64,000 nucleotides of DNA from Pedobacter kyonggii (GCF_004310665.1 NZ_SIXF01000002.1:124001-188000); one strand, 5' to 3'. Shown: positions 18,464 through 28,355, counted from the first letter of the stretch. Numbers and translations are program-made. The notes: a model not told the origin generated them from the sequence alone.

Positions 18464-19660
18464 ATGAATATAATTAAAATACACAACGGAAGGATAATCT
18501 CTCCACTGAGGGTGATCGATGGGGGCTGTGTAATTGTCAGAGATGGTAAGATTGAAAGTGTTAACCACATCGATATCAATGTTCCCGGAGCAGTTGTAAT
18601 CGATGCCAAAGGAAAATATATTTCGCCAGGTTTTATCGATTTACACGTACATGGCGGTGGTGGTCATGATTTTATGGACAATGAAATTGATGGGTATCTG
18701 GCTATTGCTGCGCTGCACGCGAAACATGGAACCACCTCGCTAATGCCAACCACTTTAAGCTGCGAATACCAGGACCTGATCGATACTTTAGATGTGTATG
18801 AAAAAGCAGATAGCGTAAACCACAGTGGGGCACAATTTATTGGAATCCATATCGAGGGGCCTTATTTTTCTATGGAACAGAAAGGTGCTCAGGATGCAAG
18901 ATATATAAGGGTACCAAATATTGAGGAGTATACAGGTATTATCGCCCGTTCCAATAATATAAAAAGATGGAGCGCTGCTCCTGAACTTAAAGGCGCCATA
19001 GCGTTTGGGCAATACCTCAAAGAGAGAAATATATTGCCATCTATTGCACATACCGATGCCATTTATGAAGAAGTAGTGCCTGCATTCGAAAATGGTTTCA
19101 CACATGCCACGCATTTTTATTCGTGCATGTCGGGGGTGTCCAGGCGAAATGCATACCGTTACGCCGGAGTAATTGAAAGTGCGTATTTAATTGATGATAT
19201 GACGGTGGAAATTATTGCCGATGGTGTTCATCTTCCGCCCCCTCTGCTCAAACTTGTGCTGAAAATTAAAGGTGCAGATAAAATAGCGCTTATAACCGAT
19301 GCCATGCGGGCAGCAGGAATGCCGCCGGGTTTAAGTAAACTTGGCAGTAAAAAGGATGGCCTTGAAGTTATTGTTGAAGATGATGTAGCTAAATTAACCG
19401 ATAGGAGTGCATTTGCCGGAAGCGTGGCAACAATGGATAGATTGGTGAGAAACATGGTTTCCTTAGCTGATACAACCATTGTTGATGCCGTGAAGATGGC
19501 TTCTTTAACCCCGGCCACCATTATGGGTTTACAAAATGCTAAAGGATCTTTAACTGCCGGGAAAGATGCTGATATTGTGATTTTTGATGATGATATCAAT
19601 GTTCTGCTTACCATGGTTAAGGGCAAAAATATTTACACCAACGAGCTGTTTTCTAAATAG
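18464..19660 (+). CDS. nagA: N-acetylglucosamine-6-phosphate deacetylase
   Basis: 398 residues from the ATG at 18464, chosen because GAAAGG lies just upstream; an in-frame ATG at 18449 would add five residues. Amidohydrolase fold: metal motif HVH (His61/His63) in DLHVHGGGGHDF, HIEGPYF, HATHFYSCMSG, catalytic Asp in ALITDAMRAAG, and the C-terminal return strand GKDADIVIFDDD. It converts GlcNAc-6-P to GlcN-6-P and acetate in the cytoplasm. Followed by the NagB-like gene; together they feed glycolysis. A sugar kinase for GlcNAc is not seen nearby. Confidence 0.94.
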   Translation: MNIIKIHNGRIISPLRVIDGGCVIVRDGKIESVNHIDINVPGAVVIDAKGKYISPGFIDLHVHGGGGHDFMDNEIDGYLAIAALHAKHGTTSLMPTTLSCEYQDLIDTLDVYEKADSVNHSGAQFIGIHIEGPYFSMEQKGAQDARYIRVPNIEEYTGIIARSNNIKRWSAAPELKGAIAFGQYLKERNILPSIAHTDAIYEEVVPAFENGFTHATHFYSCMSGVSRRNAYRYAGVIESAYLIDDMTVEIIADGVHLPPPLLKLVLKIKGADKIALITDAMRAAGMPPGLSKLGSKKDGLEVIVEDDVAKLTDRSAFAGSVATMDRLVRNMVSLADTTIVDAVKMASLTPATIMGLQNAKGSLTAGKDADIVIFDDDINVLLTMVKGKNIYTNELFSK

Positions 19661-19748
19661 CCCGAATTCATAATGCCAAATAAGATTGTCTCTTGTTGGT
19701 ATTTGGTTTTCCTTCGTTAAATTGGTTCATTATTATATAAAATTAGCA

Positions 19749-20504
19749 GTGCTAAAAGATTTAAAATTACCCGAAGTAAGGGTTTACGATTCTAGAAATT
19801 CGATGGGTGAGGCTGCCGCAAATGGTCTTTCGCTTGCCATAAATGCTGTATTAAGGAAAAAAAATACGGTCAATATTATTTTTGCCGCGGCGCCGTCGCA
19901 AAATGAATTTTTAAAGGCACTTTACTACGAAAATATACCGTGGCAAAGTGTAAATGCATTTCATATGGATGAATATGTTGATCTGGAAGATACGGCACCT
20001 CAACGTTTTGGCAACTTTTTAAAGGAACGGATTTTCGACCATTTCGATTTCAGATCTGTTCATTACCTTAACGGAAATGTTGATGACCTGGAAAAAGAAT
20101 GCGATCGGTATGCAAAACTTCTTGAAGATTATCCAACTGATATCGTTTGCATGGGAATAGGAGAAAATGGTCATTTGGCCTTTAACGATCCGCCCGTTGC
20201 CGACTTCAATGATACCAGGAAAGTAAAGGTGGTCGACCTTGATCTTGCCTGCCGGCAGCAACAGGTTAATGATGGTTGTTTTACCAGTTTGGATAGGGTA
20301 CCCGCCAAAGCTTTAACGCTAACAATTCCGGTATTATTAAGTGCCCAAGTAATTAGTTGTGTAGTTCCGGGCAGCACAAAGGCACAGGCTGTTCTTAATA
20401 CGCTTACGCAGCCAATTGATACTGCTTTCCCCTCTACAATACTACGCGAACATAAGGGAACAATTGTTTTTCTAGATCCCGATAGTGCAAAATACATCCT
20501 CTAA
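19749..20504 (+). CDS. nagB: Glucosamine-6-phosphate deaminase-like (NagB/6PGL fold)
   Basis: Motifs of NagB are clear: FHMDEYVDL (catalytic Asp), GIGENGHLAFNDP (catalytic Asp/His loop), and a C-terminal PGSTKAQAVLNTL. It should convert GlcN-6-P to fructose-6-P and ammonia. The start is uncertain: no ATG exists at the expected place; GTG at 19749 gives 252 residues and keeps the conserved VYDSRNSMGEAA region, while a TTG at 19686 adds residues unlike the family and the first ATG (19803) truncates it. Slightly shorter than E. coli NagB. Probably last gene of the LacI-controlled run. Confidence 0.85.
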   Translation: MLKDLKLPEVRVYDSRNSMGEAAANGLSLAINAVLRKKNTVNIIFAAAPSQNEFLKALYYENIPWQSVNAFHMDEYVDLEDTAPQRFGNFLKERIFDHFDFRSVHYLNGNVDDLEKECDRYAKLLEDYPTDIVCMGIGENGHLAFNDPPVADFNDTRKVKVVDLDLACRQQQVNDGCFTSLDRVPAKALTLTIPVLLSAQVISCVVPGSTKAQAVLNTLTQPIDTAFPSTILREHKGTIVFLDPDSAKYIL

Positions 20505-20712
20505 CTTTTACACCAGTTCAAAATCTTAGCCCGCCAGTCATTTTTCCTGTAGATAACCGTTTGCTAGGGCATGCATCCAGTGGCTTAATTGCGCCAATGC
20601 CAATATCTATCTCAGCTTTTGAAAGATGATTGCATCTTGGCCCGCAGGCCCTATGACTAAATGAAAAAGTCCAACGATCAACGACCTTGGGACTTCAGTT
20701 TATTGTTTAATT

Positions 20713-23646
20713 TTAGTAACCAAATATGGTAGATAAATCCAGTTTAACCAATGTTCCGAGTTTTTCAAGATCGGTCGTTTTGATGGTTTTCTCTGAACCC
20801 ACAACGCAGTAATTATAGTTTTTACCAGAAATATTCTGCTCATGAAAAGACTTAAGGTCATCGAAACCCAGCGGCTTCAGTGCAGAATAGACATCTATTC
20901 TTGAATCGTAGTCGTAGCCTAGTTTTTTATCCGCGAGATAGGTGTAAATTATCCCGTCTTTGCTAATCCTTTCGGCCTCGAGTTCACTCAAAGCATTGTT
21001 TTTTGATAGGCTGAATGCCTTTTGCGATTCGGGCAGGCTGCTCAGCAGTTCGTTCATCGCAGCAATTGCCTCATTCATTTTATCGGCTTGTGTACCTACA
21101 TAGGCCACTACCGAATTTTGTTTATCTCTACTGTTAGGTGAGGCGTACATGGCAAAGGTAGAGTAGGCCAAGGCCTTTGATTCTCTGATTGTCTGAAACA
21201 CGATAGAGCCCATACCTCCGCCGAAATAATCATTAAATAAACTGATTTTCGCTCTTTGGGCCGGGTTGTACAATCCTGCATTACGGATCCACCGGATTTC
21301 TGCCTGAACCATATCATAATCGGCGAAGTACACTTTGTTGGCATTGGTCGGTTCATAGTTGAATTTTTTGATTGAAGGGATGTCGCTGAAAGAACCTGGC
21401 AATCTATGCAGTTTTGTTATTTGCGCTGTAAGGTCAGCCATTGGCTTAGGCCCATAGTAGATGATGGTGTGTTTAAAGTCTCCCAGCTTATGCAAGATGT
21501 CAATTAGGTCGGCCGACTTCAAATTTTTGATTTCATCATTACTCAGCCCATAATTAAATGGATTTTCCTTGCCATACTGCGCATAGCTCATCAGTCCTGA
21601 AAGTATGGAGTTCTTGTTTAGTTTTGCATTGTCTCTTGTTTTCAGCAGGCGAGCTTTGAAATCTTCAAGGGCGGCTTCATTTGGCTTACAGTTGGAGAGC
21701 AGATGCGCTAACAAGCTTACTGCCCTGTCGAAGTTCTCTTGTAGACCGCTGATGTAAACCATGGTCTCCTCAGTGCCCATATTTACGCTGTAGCTGCAGG
21801 CGATATTGTAAAATGCTTTACTGATATCTTCAGCAGTATATTCGTCACTGCTCAAAAAGGATAGGTACTGGGCGGCATAAGGCAAAAGTTTGGAATGGTG
21901 TGAACCTATTTCAAAGCGGTAACCCATGCGGAAGATGCTATTATCGGTATTCTGTACGTAGATCAGGTCGGCGATGCCCACTTTACCCTGTACGAGATCC
22001 TTTTTGTAGTCCAGAAACTTTGGAGCAATGGGTTTAACTGCTGAGGATATGATGTTCTTTGCGAAATTGGAAACTTCGTTTGCATTGGTTTTTACCGCTG
22101 TAATCATCGGTTTTTCTATTTTTTCAATGCTTTTGTCCTCTGCTTTATGTTTAAGCACGATTACATAGTTATTGATGAAAAACTGATTTGCAAAATCAAC
22201 AATTTCCTTCTTGGTTATCCTGGCCATGGCATCAGTCGACGAAAGCATCTTGTCCCATTCCTTACCACGGTTTAAGATAAAGGCTGTCATGGTTGCATCT
22301 GCACGCACGTCGTTGCTGTCGTAAGCCTGCAACTCGCCCAGCCTGATGTTTGCAACAGTTGCTTTAATCAACCCTTCATCGAAACTACCTTTTTTTAGCA
22401 GCTCGATCTGCCCGGTCAAAAGCTTTTGAGCATCCTCAAGACTTTGTCCCGCTTTTGGTGATGCCGACAGTATGAACATACCATAATCTTTCATCTGGTT
22501 GTATCCGGCACTGGCCTTTAAAACCTTTTGTTGTTTGTTCAGATTTATATCAAGCATCCCTGCTTTACCGTTCGATAAGATGCTGCCAATCAGATCCAAT
22601 AATAAACTCTGATGACTGTTCTGGGGGAAGCCCCGGTATGCAATATATAAACTTTCCGCACTTGGGCCGTTTATGTCAATTTTTTGAATCTTTGTCAATG
22701 CTTTTTCCTGAGCAGGCTCATATGGCGTAAATGGTTTTGAAACCATGTAAGCGAAATTCCTGTCTATGACCTTAATTAGCGAATCATAATTGATGTCGCC
22801 AGACATAATCAGCGCCATATTATTGGGTACGTAATATTTGTTGTAATATTTTCTGATTTCTACCAGGGAAGGGTTTTTTAGATGTGCAACTGTTCCGATG
22901 GTAGTTTGCTGACCATAGTTATGGGTTGGAAAAAGTGCATTCAGCATGCCTTCGTACATTTTGGTGCCATCATCATCAAGCCCTCTGTTTTTTTCTTCAT
23001 ACACTGCTTCAAGCTCTGTATGGAATATACGGAATACTGGCATGCGGAAACGTTCTGATTGTACAGCAAGGAATTTTTCCACCGCATTGGATGGCAGGTT
23101 TTCTTCGTATACAGTTTCTTCACTGCTTGTATGGGCATTTGTACTTTGGCTACCCACTGCTTTCATCATTTTATCGTATTCATTGGCAATAGCGTAATTG
23201 GAAGCTACGCCAGATATACTGTCGATTTCCTGATAGATCTTTTTCCGTGTCGGCCCATCTTTGGTCTTATTGTACCGCTCATACAGATCCTCAATTTTGT
23301 CCAGCAACGGTTTTTCTTTGGCGTAGTCCAGTGTCCCGAATTTATCTGTGCCTTTGAATAAAAGGTGCTCAAGATAATGTGCCAGACCGGTATTGGTTTT
23401 GGGATCGGTATTACTGCCTGTTCTAACGGCCATTTTATACACAATATTTGGTTCTTTATTGTTTTGTGACAGTATTACAGTCAATCCGTTACTGAGCGTA
23501 TAAAATCGGGAACGGGTCGGGTCATTTGTTACGTACTTATAGGTATAACCGCCACTGCTGGCCGTTTTCCACTGGTAAAGGGACTGTGCGTTGACAACCG
23601 TATTTGCTATTGATAATATAACGGCAACAAAAATTTTAAGTTTCAT
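20713..23646 (-). CDS. M16-family zinc metallopeptidase (pitrilysin-like), exported
   Basis: 977 residues with a signal peptide (ending NTVVNAQ), so periplasmic. The inverted zinc motif HxxEH is present as HYLEH (His90, Glu93, His94), with the distal glutamate in the EAVYEEKNRG helix. Two tandem M16 units are recognisable, the second without its own zinc motif, as in long PqqL/pitrilysin-type enzymes. It probably degrades small peptides or misfolded segments in the periplasm. Convergent with the end of the glycan locus; upstream on the same strand is the dsbD pair 142 bases away. Confidence 0.92.
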   Translation of the reverse strand: MKLKIFVAVILSIANTVVNAQSLYQWKTASSGGYTYKYVTNDPTRSRFYTLSNGLTVILSQNNKEPNIVYKMAVRTGSNTDPKTNTGLAHYLEHLLFKGTDKFGTLDYAKEKPLLDKIEDLYERYNKTKDGPTRKKIYQEIDSISGVASNYAIANEYDKMMKAVGSQSTNAHTSSEETVYEENLPSNAVEKFLAVQSERFRMPVFRIFHTELEAVYEEKNRGLDDDGTKMYEGMLNALFPTHNYGQQTTIGTVAHLKNPSLVEIRKYYNKYYVPNNMALIMSGDINYDSLIKVIDRNFAYMVSKPFTPYEPAQEKALTKIQKIDINGPSAESLYIAYRGFPQNSHQSLLLDLIGSILSNGKAGMLDINLNKQQKVLKASAGYNQMKDYGMFILSASPKAGQSLEDAQKLLTGQIELLKKGSFDEGLIKATVANIRLGELQAYDSNDVRADATMTAFILNRGKEWDKMLSSTDAMARITKKEIVDFANQFFINNYVIVLKHKAEDKSIEKIEKPMITAVKTNANEVSNFAKNIISSAVKPIAPKFLDYKKDLVQGKVGIADLIYVQNTDNSIFRMGYRFEIGSHHSKLLPYAAQYLSFLSSDEYTAEDISKAFYNIACSYSVNMGTEETMVYISGLQENFDRAVSLLAHLLSNCKPNEAALEDFKARLLKTRDNAKLNKNSILSGLMSYAQYGKENPFNYGLSNDEIKNLKSADLIDILHKLGDFKHTIIYYGPKPMADLTAQITKLHRLPGSFSDIPSIKKFNYEPTNANKVYFADYDMVQAEIRWIRNAGLYNPAQRAKISLFNDYFGGGMGSIVFQTIRESKALAYSTFAMYASPNSRDKQNSVVAYVGTQADKMNEAIAAMNELLSSLPESQKAFSLSKNNALSELEAERISKDGIIYTYLADKKLGYDYDSRIDVYSALKPLGFDDLKSFHEQNISGKNYNYCVVGSEKTIKTTDLEKLGTLVKLDLSTIFGY

Positions 23647-23705
23647 GGTTTAGGTATTAAGGTGGGATTATGTGTATTTTATCACACGCATCTGGTGGTG
23701 AAAAT

Positions 23706-23781
23706 GGGCATGCCATCCGGCAATGCCCACATCGTCGTCTTAACTATCACTAACTGCTGGCCATACTTCTACAATGGCCAG
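23706..23781. other. Two adjacent hairpins between dsbD-like gene and M16 gene
   Basis: A stem GGGCAT/ATGCCC at 23706-23728 and a perfect 8-bp stem CTGGCCAT (23757-23764) with ATGGCCAG (23774-23781). The T-run lies on the plus-strand side, so for the minus-strand genes this is not a standard terminator; it could be an mRNA-processing or decoupling structure. Confidence 0.4.
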
Positions 23782-23788
23782 TATGTTT

Positions 23789-25444
23789 TTATTTATTATG
23801 AAAAGCGTTTAACCCGCTTTCTAAGAATTTTTTATAATTTGTTACTTCATAATCTGCACCCTGTGGTTGTGCCAGTAATGCTTCTGTATTGGGATCTAGC
23901 AGTACATAAAAAGGCTGTGAGTTAGACTGGAATTTCCTGGCCTGCAGATCACTCCATTTTTTACCAATGGTATTAAGTTTTCTTCCCTCTGGTGTAATTA
24001 CTACATCAGCTGGTGCCAGTTCCGATTTATCATCTACATATAACTGGATCAATACGTAATCATCGTTGATCATTTTATACACATCCTTGTCAGGCCAAAC
24101 ATTAGCTTCCATTTTTCTACAGTTTACACAGGCATGGCCGGTAAAATCAATCAGCACAGGTTTGTTTAGTTTTTTAGCTGCAGTTAAACCTTCGTCATAA
24201 TCGAAATAAGCATTCAGCTTTAACGGCGCGTGGAACTTATCTTCATATTTATGCGGCCTGTCATTTGTTGATGTTTGTTTTCCTGCCAGTAACCCAGTGG
24301 TGTACAGGTCAAAATCTTGTGTTTCCTGCGGTGGAAGAAAAGCCGATACACTGCGTAAGGGTGCCCCCCACATACCAGGGATTAAGTAAATGGTAAAGGA
24401 AAGAACTATTGTTGCCAGAAAAAGCCTTGGTACAGAGATAAATGCCAGCGGACTATCATGCGAAAACTTGAGTTTGCCCAAAAGATAGATGCCCATCATC
24501 CCGAAAATAACGATCCACAGGCTTAAGAATATTTCCCTGTCAAACCACTCCCAATGGTAGGCCAGATCTACATTGCTCAAAAACTTTAATGCAAAAGCAA
24601 GCTCAAGAAAACCCAAAACTACTTTTACGCTGTTTAGCCAACCCCCAGATTTTGGCAGTTTGTTCATTGCCGATGGAAAGAGTGCAAACAGTGCAAAAGG
24701 AATGGCCAGGGCCAAAGAAAAACCGAACATGCCTATTGCAGGCCCTAATAAAGCCCCTGTTGTTGCTGCCTGTACCAGTAGCGTGCCAATAATAGGGCCT
24801 GTGCAGGAGAAAGATACCAGGGCCAATGTTCCGGCCATGAAAAACAATCCTGCAATGCCGCCCTTATCAGAATTGGCATCCATTTTATTTACCCAGGAAG
24901 AGGGCAGGGTAATTTCGAATGCCCCTAAAAACGAAGCTGCAAAAACAACCAGCAATAAAAAGAAGAAAAAATTAAAGATACCATTGGTGGACAGGCTGTT
25001 CAGGGCATCGGCGCCAAAAATTACCGTTACCAAAAGCCCAAGAACCACATAAATGAGGATGATGAAAAAGCCATAGAGTGCCGCACGCCGAAAAGCCCTT
25101 CCTTTTTCTGATCCCTTGGTGAAAAAACTTACTGTAAGGGGCAGCATGGGGAAGATACAGGGCATCAGCAAAGCTGCTAAACCGCCAACAAAACCTGCAA
25201 TAAAAATTCCCCACAAGGTTTTGTGTTCTTCTTTTGGTTGAGCAATGTTTTTTTGAGTAACAGCAGGAACAGAAGCAGCTATTTTAGCAACAGTATCAGT
25301 TGCTTTAATTGTACTGTCAACCGCTTCTGGCTTAATCTCTGTAAAAGTTAGCTCTTCGGTATTTGTGCTGTCCTGTGCATATCCATTTAAGGATATTGCA
25401 CAGCAGAACAGCAAACCGAGACAGATTTTCTTTAAGAATATCAT
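23789..25444 (-). CDS. dsbD: DsbD-type thiol:disulfide interchange protein (membrane + thioredoxin domains)
   Basis: 551 residues: signal peptide, a low-complexity periplasmic linker, eight or so membrane helices (about 75-365), and a C-terminal periplasmic thioredoxin domain with active site CVNC (Cys439, Cys442) in GHACVNCRKM. The membrane domain holds the two redox cysteines in MPCIFPMLPLT and FSCTGPIIG. It moves electrons from cytoplasmic thioredoxin to the periplasm. The N-terminal alpha domain of full-length DsbD is missing here but is encoded by the separate gene 16 bases upstream, so the system is split into two polypeptides. Confidence 0.92.
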   Translation of the reverse strand: MIFLKKICLGLLFCCAISLNGYAQDSTNTEELTFTEIKPEAVDSTIKATDTVAKIAASVPAVTQKNIAQPKEEHKTLWGIFIAGFVGGLAALLMPCIFPMLPLTVSFFTKGSEKGRAFRRAALYGFFIILIYVVLGLLVTVIFGADALNSLSTNGIFNFFFFLLLVVFAASFLGAFEITLPSSWVNKMDANSDKGGIAGLFFMAGTLALVSFSCTGPIIGTLLVQAATTGALLGPAIGMFGFSLALAIPFALFALFPSAMNKLPKSGGWLNSVKVVLGFLELAFALKFLSNVDLAYHWEWFDREIFLSLWIVIFGMMGIYLLGKLKFSHDSPLAFISVPRLFLATIVLSFTIYLIPGMWGAPLRSVSAFLPPQETQDFDLYTTGLLAGKQTSTNDRPHKYEDKFHAPLKLNAYFDYDEGLTAAKKLNKPVLIDFTGHACVNCRKMEANVWPDKDVYKMINDDYVLIQLYVDDKSELAPADVVITPEGRKLNTIGKKWSDLQARKFQSNSQPFYVLLDPNTEALLAQPQGADYEVTNYKKFLESGLNAFHNK

Positions 25445-25460
25445 ATGCTTTGTTACGCTA

Positions 25461-25910
25461 TTATTTCACAGGAATACTAAAATCTACCTGCTCAGGCGGT
25501 AAACATTGTTTATCGTCGCATACCATAAACTCTACATTGCCTTTAATGGTTGCGGTTTTGCCTTTTAGCTTTACTTTTTGTTGAAACACTACTGACTTTT
25601 CGAAGTAGCTTACGTCCATTTTAAAAGTAGATTCGAATTTGGTTATGGCTTTTGGTTCGATGGTTTTTCCAACCAGGGTATAGGCGCCCGACGCTGGAAA
25701 ACTAAAGGTTGTTTTAACCGGACCGCCATCTTTAACAAATTGCGAATAGAGGTGCCAGCCCTGGTCTATAGTCGCCTTAATGAAAACAGTAGCCGTATTT
25801 GGCCCGGTTTTTTTTGCTGCGTAACTCCAGGTTACAGGTTTTAAAATCTGGCTGTATGTGCTAAGGCTGATCAGGCATACGGCACAGAATAAAATGGTGA
25901 TTTTTTTCAT
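25461..25910 (-). CDS. Stand-alone DsbD N-terminal (alpha) domain-like protein
   Basis: 149 residues with a signal peptide (ending STYSQ). The strand pattern ILKPVTWSYAAKKTG, GWHLYSQF, GNVEFMVCDDKQCLPPE matches the immunoglobulin-like N-terminal domain of DsbD, including the CDDKQC cysteine pair near the C-terminus that receives electrons. It lies 16 bases before the DsbD beta/gamma gene on the same strand and would be its periplasmic redox partner. Confidence 0.87.
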   Translation of the reverse strand: MKKITILFCAVCLISLSTYSQILKPVTWSYAAKKTGPNTATVFIKATIDQGWHLYSQFVKDGGPVKTTFSFPASGAYTLVGKTIEPKAITKFESTFKMDVSYFEKSVVFQQKVKLKGKTATIKGNVEFMVCDDKQCLPPEQVDFSIPVK

Positions 25911-25938
25911 GTTGTGGTTTATTTGTTGATTGTTCTGA

Positions 25939-26985
25939 TTAATGTAATCTGCTAAAGGCCTGGTAGTCGATAAAGTCTACCTCAGGGCTAATGTATCCGG
26001 TTTTAACAGGTTCTACCTTCATTAAATCGGTGCTTAAATATTTCTTGTTGCTATCCGAAAAGATGGTCACGACACAGCTTTCTGTACCCATTTTTTGTTG
26101 TTGCTTTATGGCACCGATTACGTTTGCGCCTGATGATATGCCTACGGCTAAACCAAGTTTTTCGGCCAGTTTTTGTGCCATGAGTATGGCATCGCCATCG
26201 TTTACCTGCAGTACTTCATCAAGTTCGTTAAGCTTAACAATTTCGGGGATAAATTCATCAGAAATACCCTGGATTCTATGACTGCCTACTTTATAACCAG
26301 TAGTTAAAGTCGGCGATTCTGCAGGCTCCAATGGATGTATCTTAATGGCCAGATTTTGCTTTCTTAAGAAATTTCCTACCCCCATGATAGTTCCACCAGT
26401 GCCTACTCCGGCAACAAAAGCATCGGGCGAAAGGTTTTTCAAGCGCAACTGCTCCCAGATTTCTTTACCTGTGGTATGTTCATGTGCTTCCGGATTGGCG
26501 ATATTCTCGAACTGCTTAGGCAAGAAAATATCTGGATCACTTGCGGCCATCTGTTCTGCAAGTTTAATGCTGCCGATAAAACCGCCTTCTTCTTTGCTCA
26601 CCAGAATAATCTCTGCACCTAAACTTTTAATAATATCCATGCGCTCTTTGCTCAACCAATTTGGCATAATGATGGTAACCGGATGGCCCAAAGCTTTACC
26701 TATGGCCGCAAATGCAATCCCGGTATTGCCACTGGTGGCTTCAACAATCCGATCACCAGCTTTGATTTTACCTTCGGCATACGCTTTTTTTAGCGTGTAA
26801 AGTGCCATCCGGTCTTTAATGCTGCCAGTTAAGTTGTAATGCTCGCATTTAACATAAATTTTGCCTACACTCCCCTGGTAGGTGTAGGTGAGCTCAAGCA
26901 TTGGTGTGTTACCAACCAGAAGCGATAAATGTTCGAATTTTCCCTCCTTGGCAGAAGTCATTTTATTTGCTGTTATTGTGGTCAT
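25939..26985 (-). CDS. PLP-dependent cysteine synthase-family enzyme
   Basis: 348 residues of the fold-type II PLP family. Features: VGNTPML near the N-terminus, PLP Schiff-base Lys57 in [15 protein letters not shown] substrate loop, the GTGGT phosphate-binding loop, and GISSGAN close to the C-terminus. It fits O-acetylserine sulfhydrylase (CysK/CysM) or a cystathionine beta-synthase catalytic core; the C-terminal tail is short, with no CBS domains. Divergent from the Lrp/AsnC gene across a 199-base spacer, a common arrangement for a regulator and its amino-acid-metabolism target. Confidence 0.9.
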   Translation of the reverse strand: MTTITANKMTSAKEGKFEHLSLLVGNTPMLELTYTYQGSVGKIYVKCEHYNLTGSIKDRMALYTLKKAYAEGKIKAGDRIVEATSGNTGIAFAAIGKALGHPVTIIMPNWLSKERMDIIKSLGAEIILVSKEEGGFIGSIKLAEQMAASDPDIFLPKQFENIANPEAHEHTTGKEIWEQLRLKNLSPDAFVAGVGTGGTIMGVGNFLRKQNLAIKIHPLEPAESPTLTTGYKVGSHRIQGISDEFIPEIVKLNELDEVLQVNDGDAILMAQKLAEKLGLAVGISSGANVIGAIKQQQKMGTESCVVTIFSDSNKKYLSTDLMKVEPVKTGYISPEVDFIDYQAFSRLH

Positions 26986-27084
26986 AACTGTTGATTACAT
27001 CAGATAGCAATAGCTATTTTGATTCATTTTTATTTCGGTAAAATTCAGTATTATAATTTTTTACATCAACACATGTTGTTTTTT

Positions 27085-27099
27085 ACAGAAAATTTCTGT
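27085..27099. promoter_or_regulatory. Inverted repeat in the cysteine synthase/Lrp divergent spacer
   Basis: ACAGAAA-A-TTTCTGT, 7-bp perfect arms around one base, in the 199-base divergent intergenic region. Position and symmetry fit an Lrp/AsnC-type operator acting on one or both promoters. No experimental or comparative support is available here. Confidence 0.4.
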
Positions 27100-27184
27100 T
27101 TTTTTGATAAAAAATTAGTCTTTATTTCAGTTTTGGCTTGATTTTTTAACTTCCATTATATTTTTTTTCAATTTATTAACGTCA

Positions 27185-27652
27185 ATGACCCACGGAGATT
27201 TAGATCAGGTTGATGTAGAAATACTAAAATTGTTGCAACATGATGCCTCTTTAACCAATAAAGAAGTATCCTTGAAGCTGCATAAATCTATAGCCACTAT
27301 CCATGAACGGATAAGACGATTAAAGGAACAAGGCTATATTAAGAGGATTGTGGCCATTCTCGACCGCAAAAAGATCAACAGAAACCTGATCGCTTTTTCG
27401 CATGTACTGTTGAAAGAACATACGGCTAAAACCCTGATCGAATTCGAAACCGAAGTTTCTAAGTTCGGCGAGGTAATGGAATGTTTGCAGATGACCGGTG
27501 CTCACGATTTTATCCTCCGTATCGCTACCAGGGATATGGATGATTATCATGAATTTCTGCGTAACAAACTCGCTACGCTGCCCAATATCACAACTGTTCA
27601 AAGTTATTTTGTACTCTCAGAGCCTAAAAGCGAAACGGCATATCCTATTTGA
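27185..27652 (+). CDS. Lrp/AsnC-family transcriptional regulator
   Basis: 155 residues: N-terminal AsnC HTH (VDVEILKLLQHDASLTNKEVSLKL, then IHERIRRLKEQGYIKRIVAIL) and C-terminal RAM ligand-binding domain (GEVMECLQMTGAHDFILRIATRDMDDYHEFL). Length and layout are typical. Probably senses an amino acid and controls the divergent cysteine-synthase-family gene; ligand unknown. Confidence 0.93.
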   Translation: MTHGDLDQVDVEILKLLQHDASLTNKEVSLKLHKSIATIHERIRRLKEQGYIKRIVAILDRKKINRNLIAFSHVLLKEHTAKTLIEFETEVSKFGEVMECLQMTGAHDFILRIATRDMDDYHEFLRNKLATLPNITTVQSYFVLSEPKSETAYPI

Positions 27653-27713
27653 TGTAATAGAGGGAGAAAAACCTGTTGTGGAAGTGATCCAGAACAGACC
27701 TGTGTCGATTAAA

Positions 27714-27742
27714 CAAAAAGGCGGTCCGTAAACAGACCGCCT
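27714..27742 (-). terminator. Rho-independent terminator of the GIN-domain gene
   Basis: On the minus strand, stem AGGCGGTC/GACCGCCT with an 8-base loop, followed by TTTTTGTTT. It lies just past the end of the minus-strand gene 27765-28355. Confidence 0.85.
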
Positions 27743-27764
27743 GAACCAAAATATAATTCTTTTT

Positions 27765-28355
27765 TTATTTGCTAAGTGACGCTAGTGCGTTTTCCGTGTT
27801 TAAGCTGGTTTTTGTATTAGCTGCAACGAATTTATCCATGGTCAGCTTTTGTTTTTTGCCCATTACGAGCATATGGTCGCCAGTTGAACCACTTAAGGTT
27901 AAATCAGCCTGATCTTCGATCACAGTATATAATCCGTCAGTTTGTGAGTTTAGATTCAATGATGCATTTCCGCTTAAGAAAACCTGCAAATATTGCGTAT
28001 TGATTTTGCCCTGTGTTTTTACTTTAGCGTTATCCATTGCATGGATACGATAGATCTCATTTACGTAAATGGTAAGTTTTGCGGTGCTGTTATCCAGCGA
28101 GGTGATCTCTAAACCATCTCCGCTCTGTACAACCTTAACTTTACCAGTGTTTTCATCTGCATAGCTGATGCCGGTACGTTTTCCCTGTATGATGGTCAGC
28201 TCTACATTTCCTTTTACTTTGATGCGTTTGAAGCTTAATGCTTTTGAAGCATGAACAGGTTTGATGGTTTCAGATGCGTTAGCTGATAATACTGTTGAAG
28301 TAGATAATACTAATGCTAAAGATGATGCGAATAATGTTTTGAATAAAGTTTTCAT
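27765..28355 (-). CDS. Exported GIN-domain (DUF2807-like) protein
   Basis: 196 residues with a signal peptide (cleavage near VLSANA). The rest is a repetitive beta-solenoid-like sequence of short strands (VKGNVELTIIQG, VVQSGDGLEITSLDN, LQVFLSGNASLNL) matching the head-GIN/DUF2807 family, which is common in Bacteroidota and of unknown function. No membrane anchor seen. Monocistronic by appearance, with its own terminator. Confidence 0.82.
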   Translation of the reverse strand: MKTLFKTLFASSLALVLSTSTVLSANASETIKPVHASKALSFKRIKVKGNVELTIIQGKRTGISYADENTGKVKVVQSGDGLEITSLDNSTAKLTIYVNEIYRIHAMDNAKVKTQGKINTQYLQVFLSGNASLNLNSQTDGLYTVIEDQADLTLSGSTGDHMLVMGKKQKLTMDKFVAANTKTSLNTENALASLSK

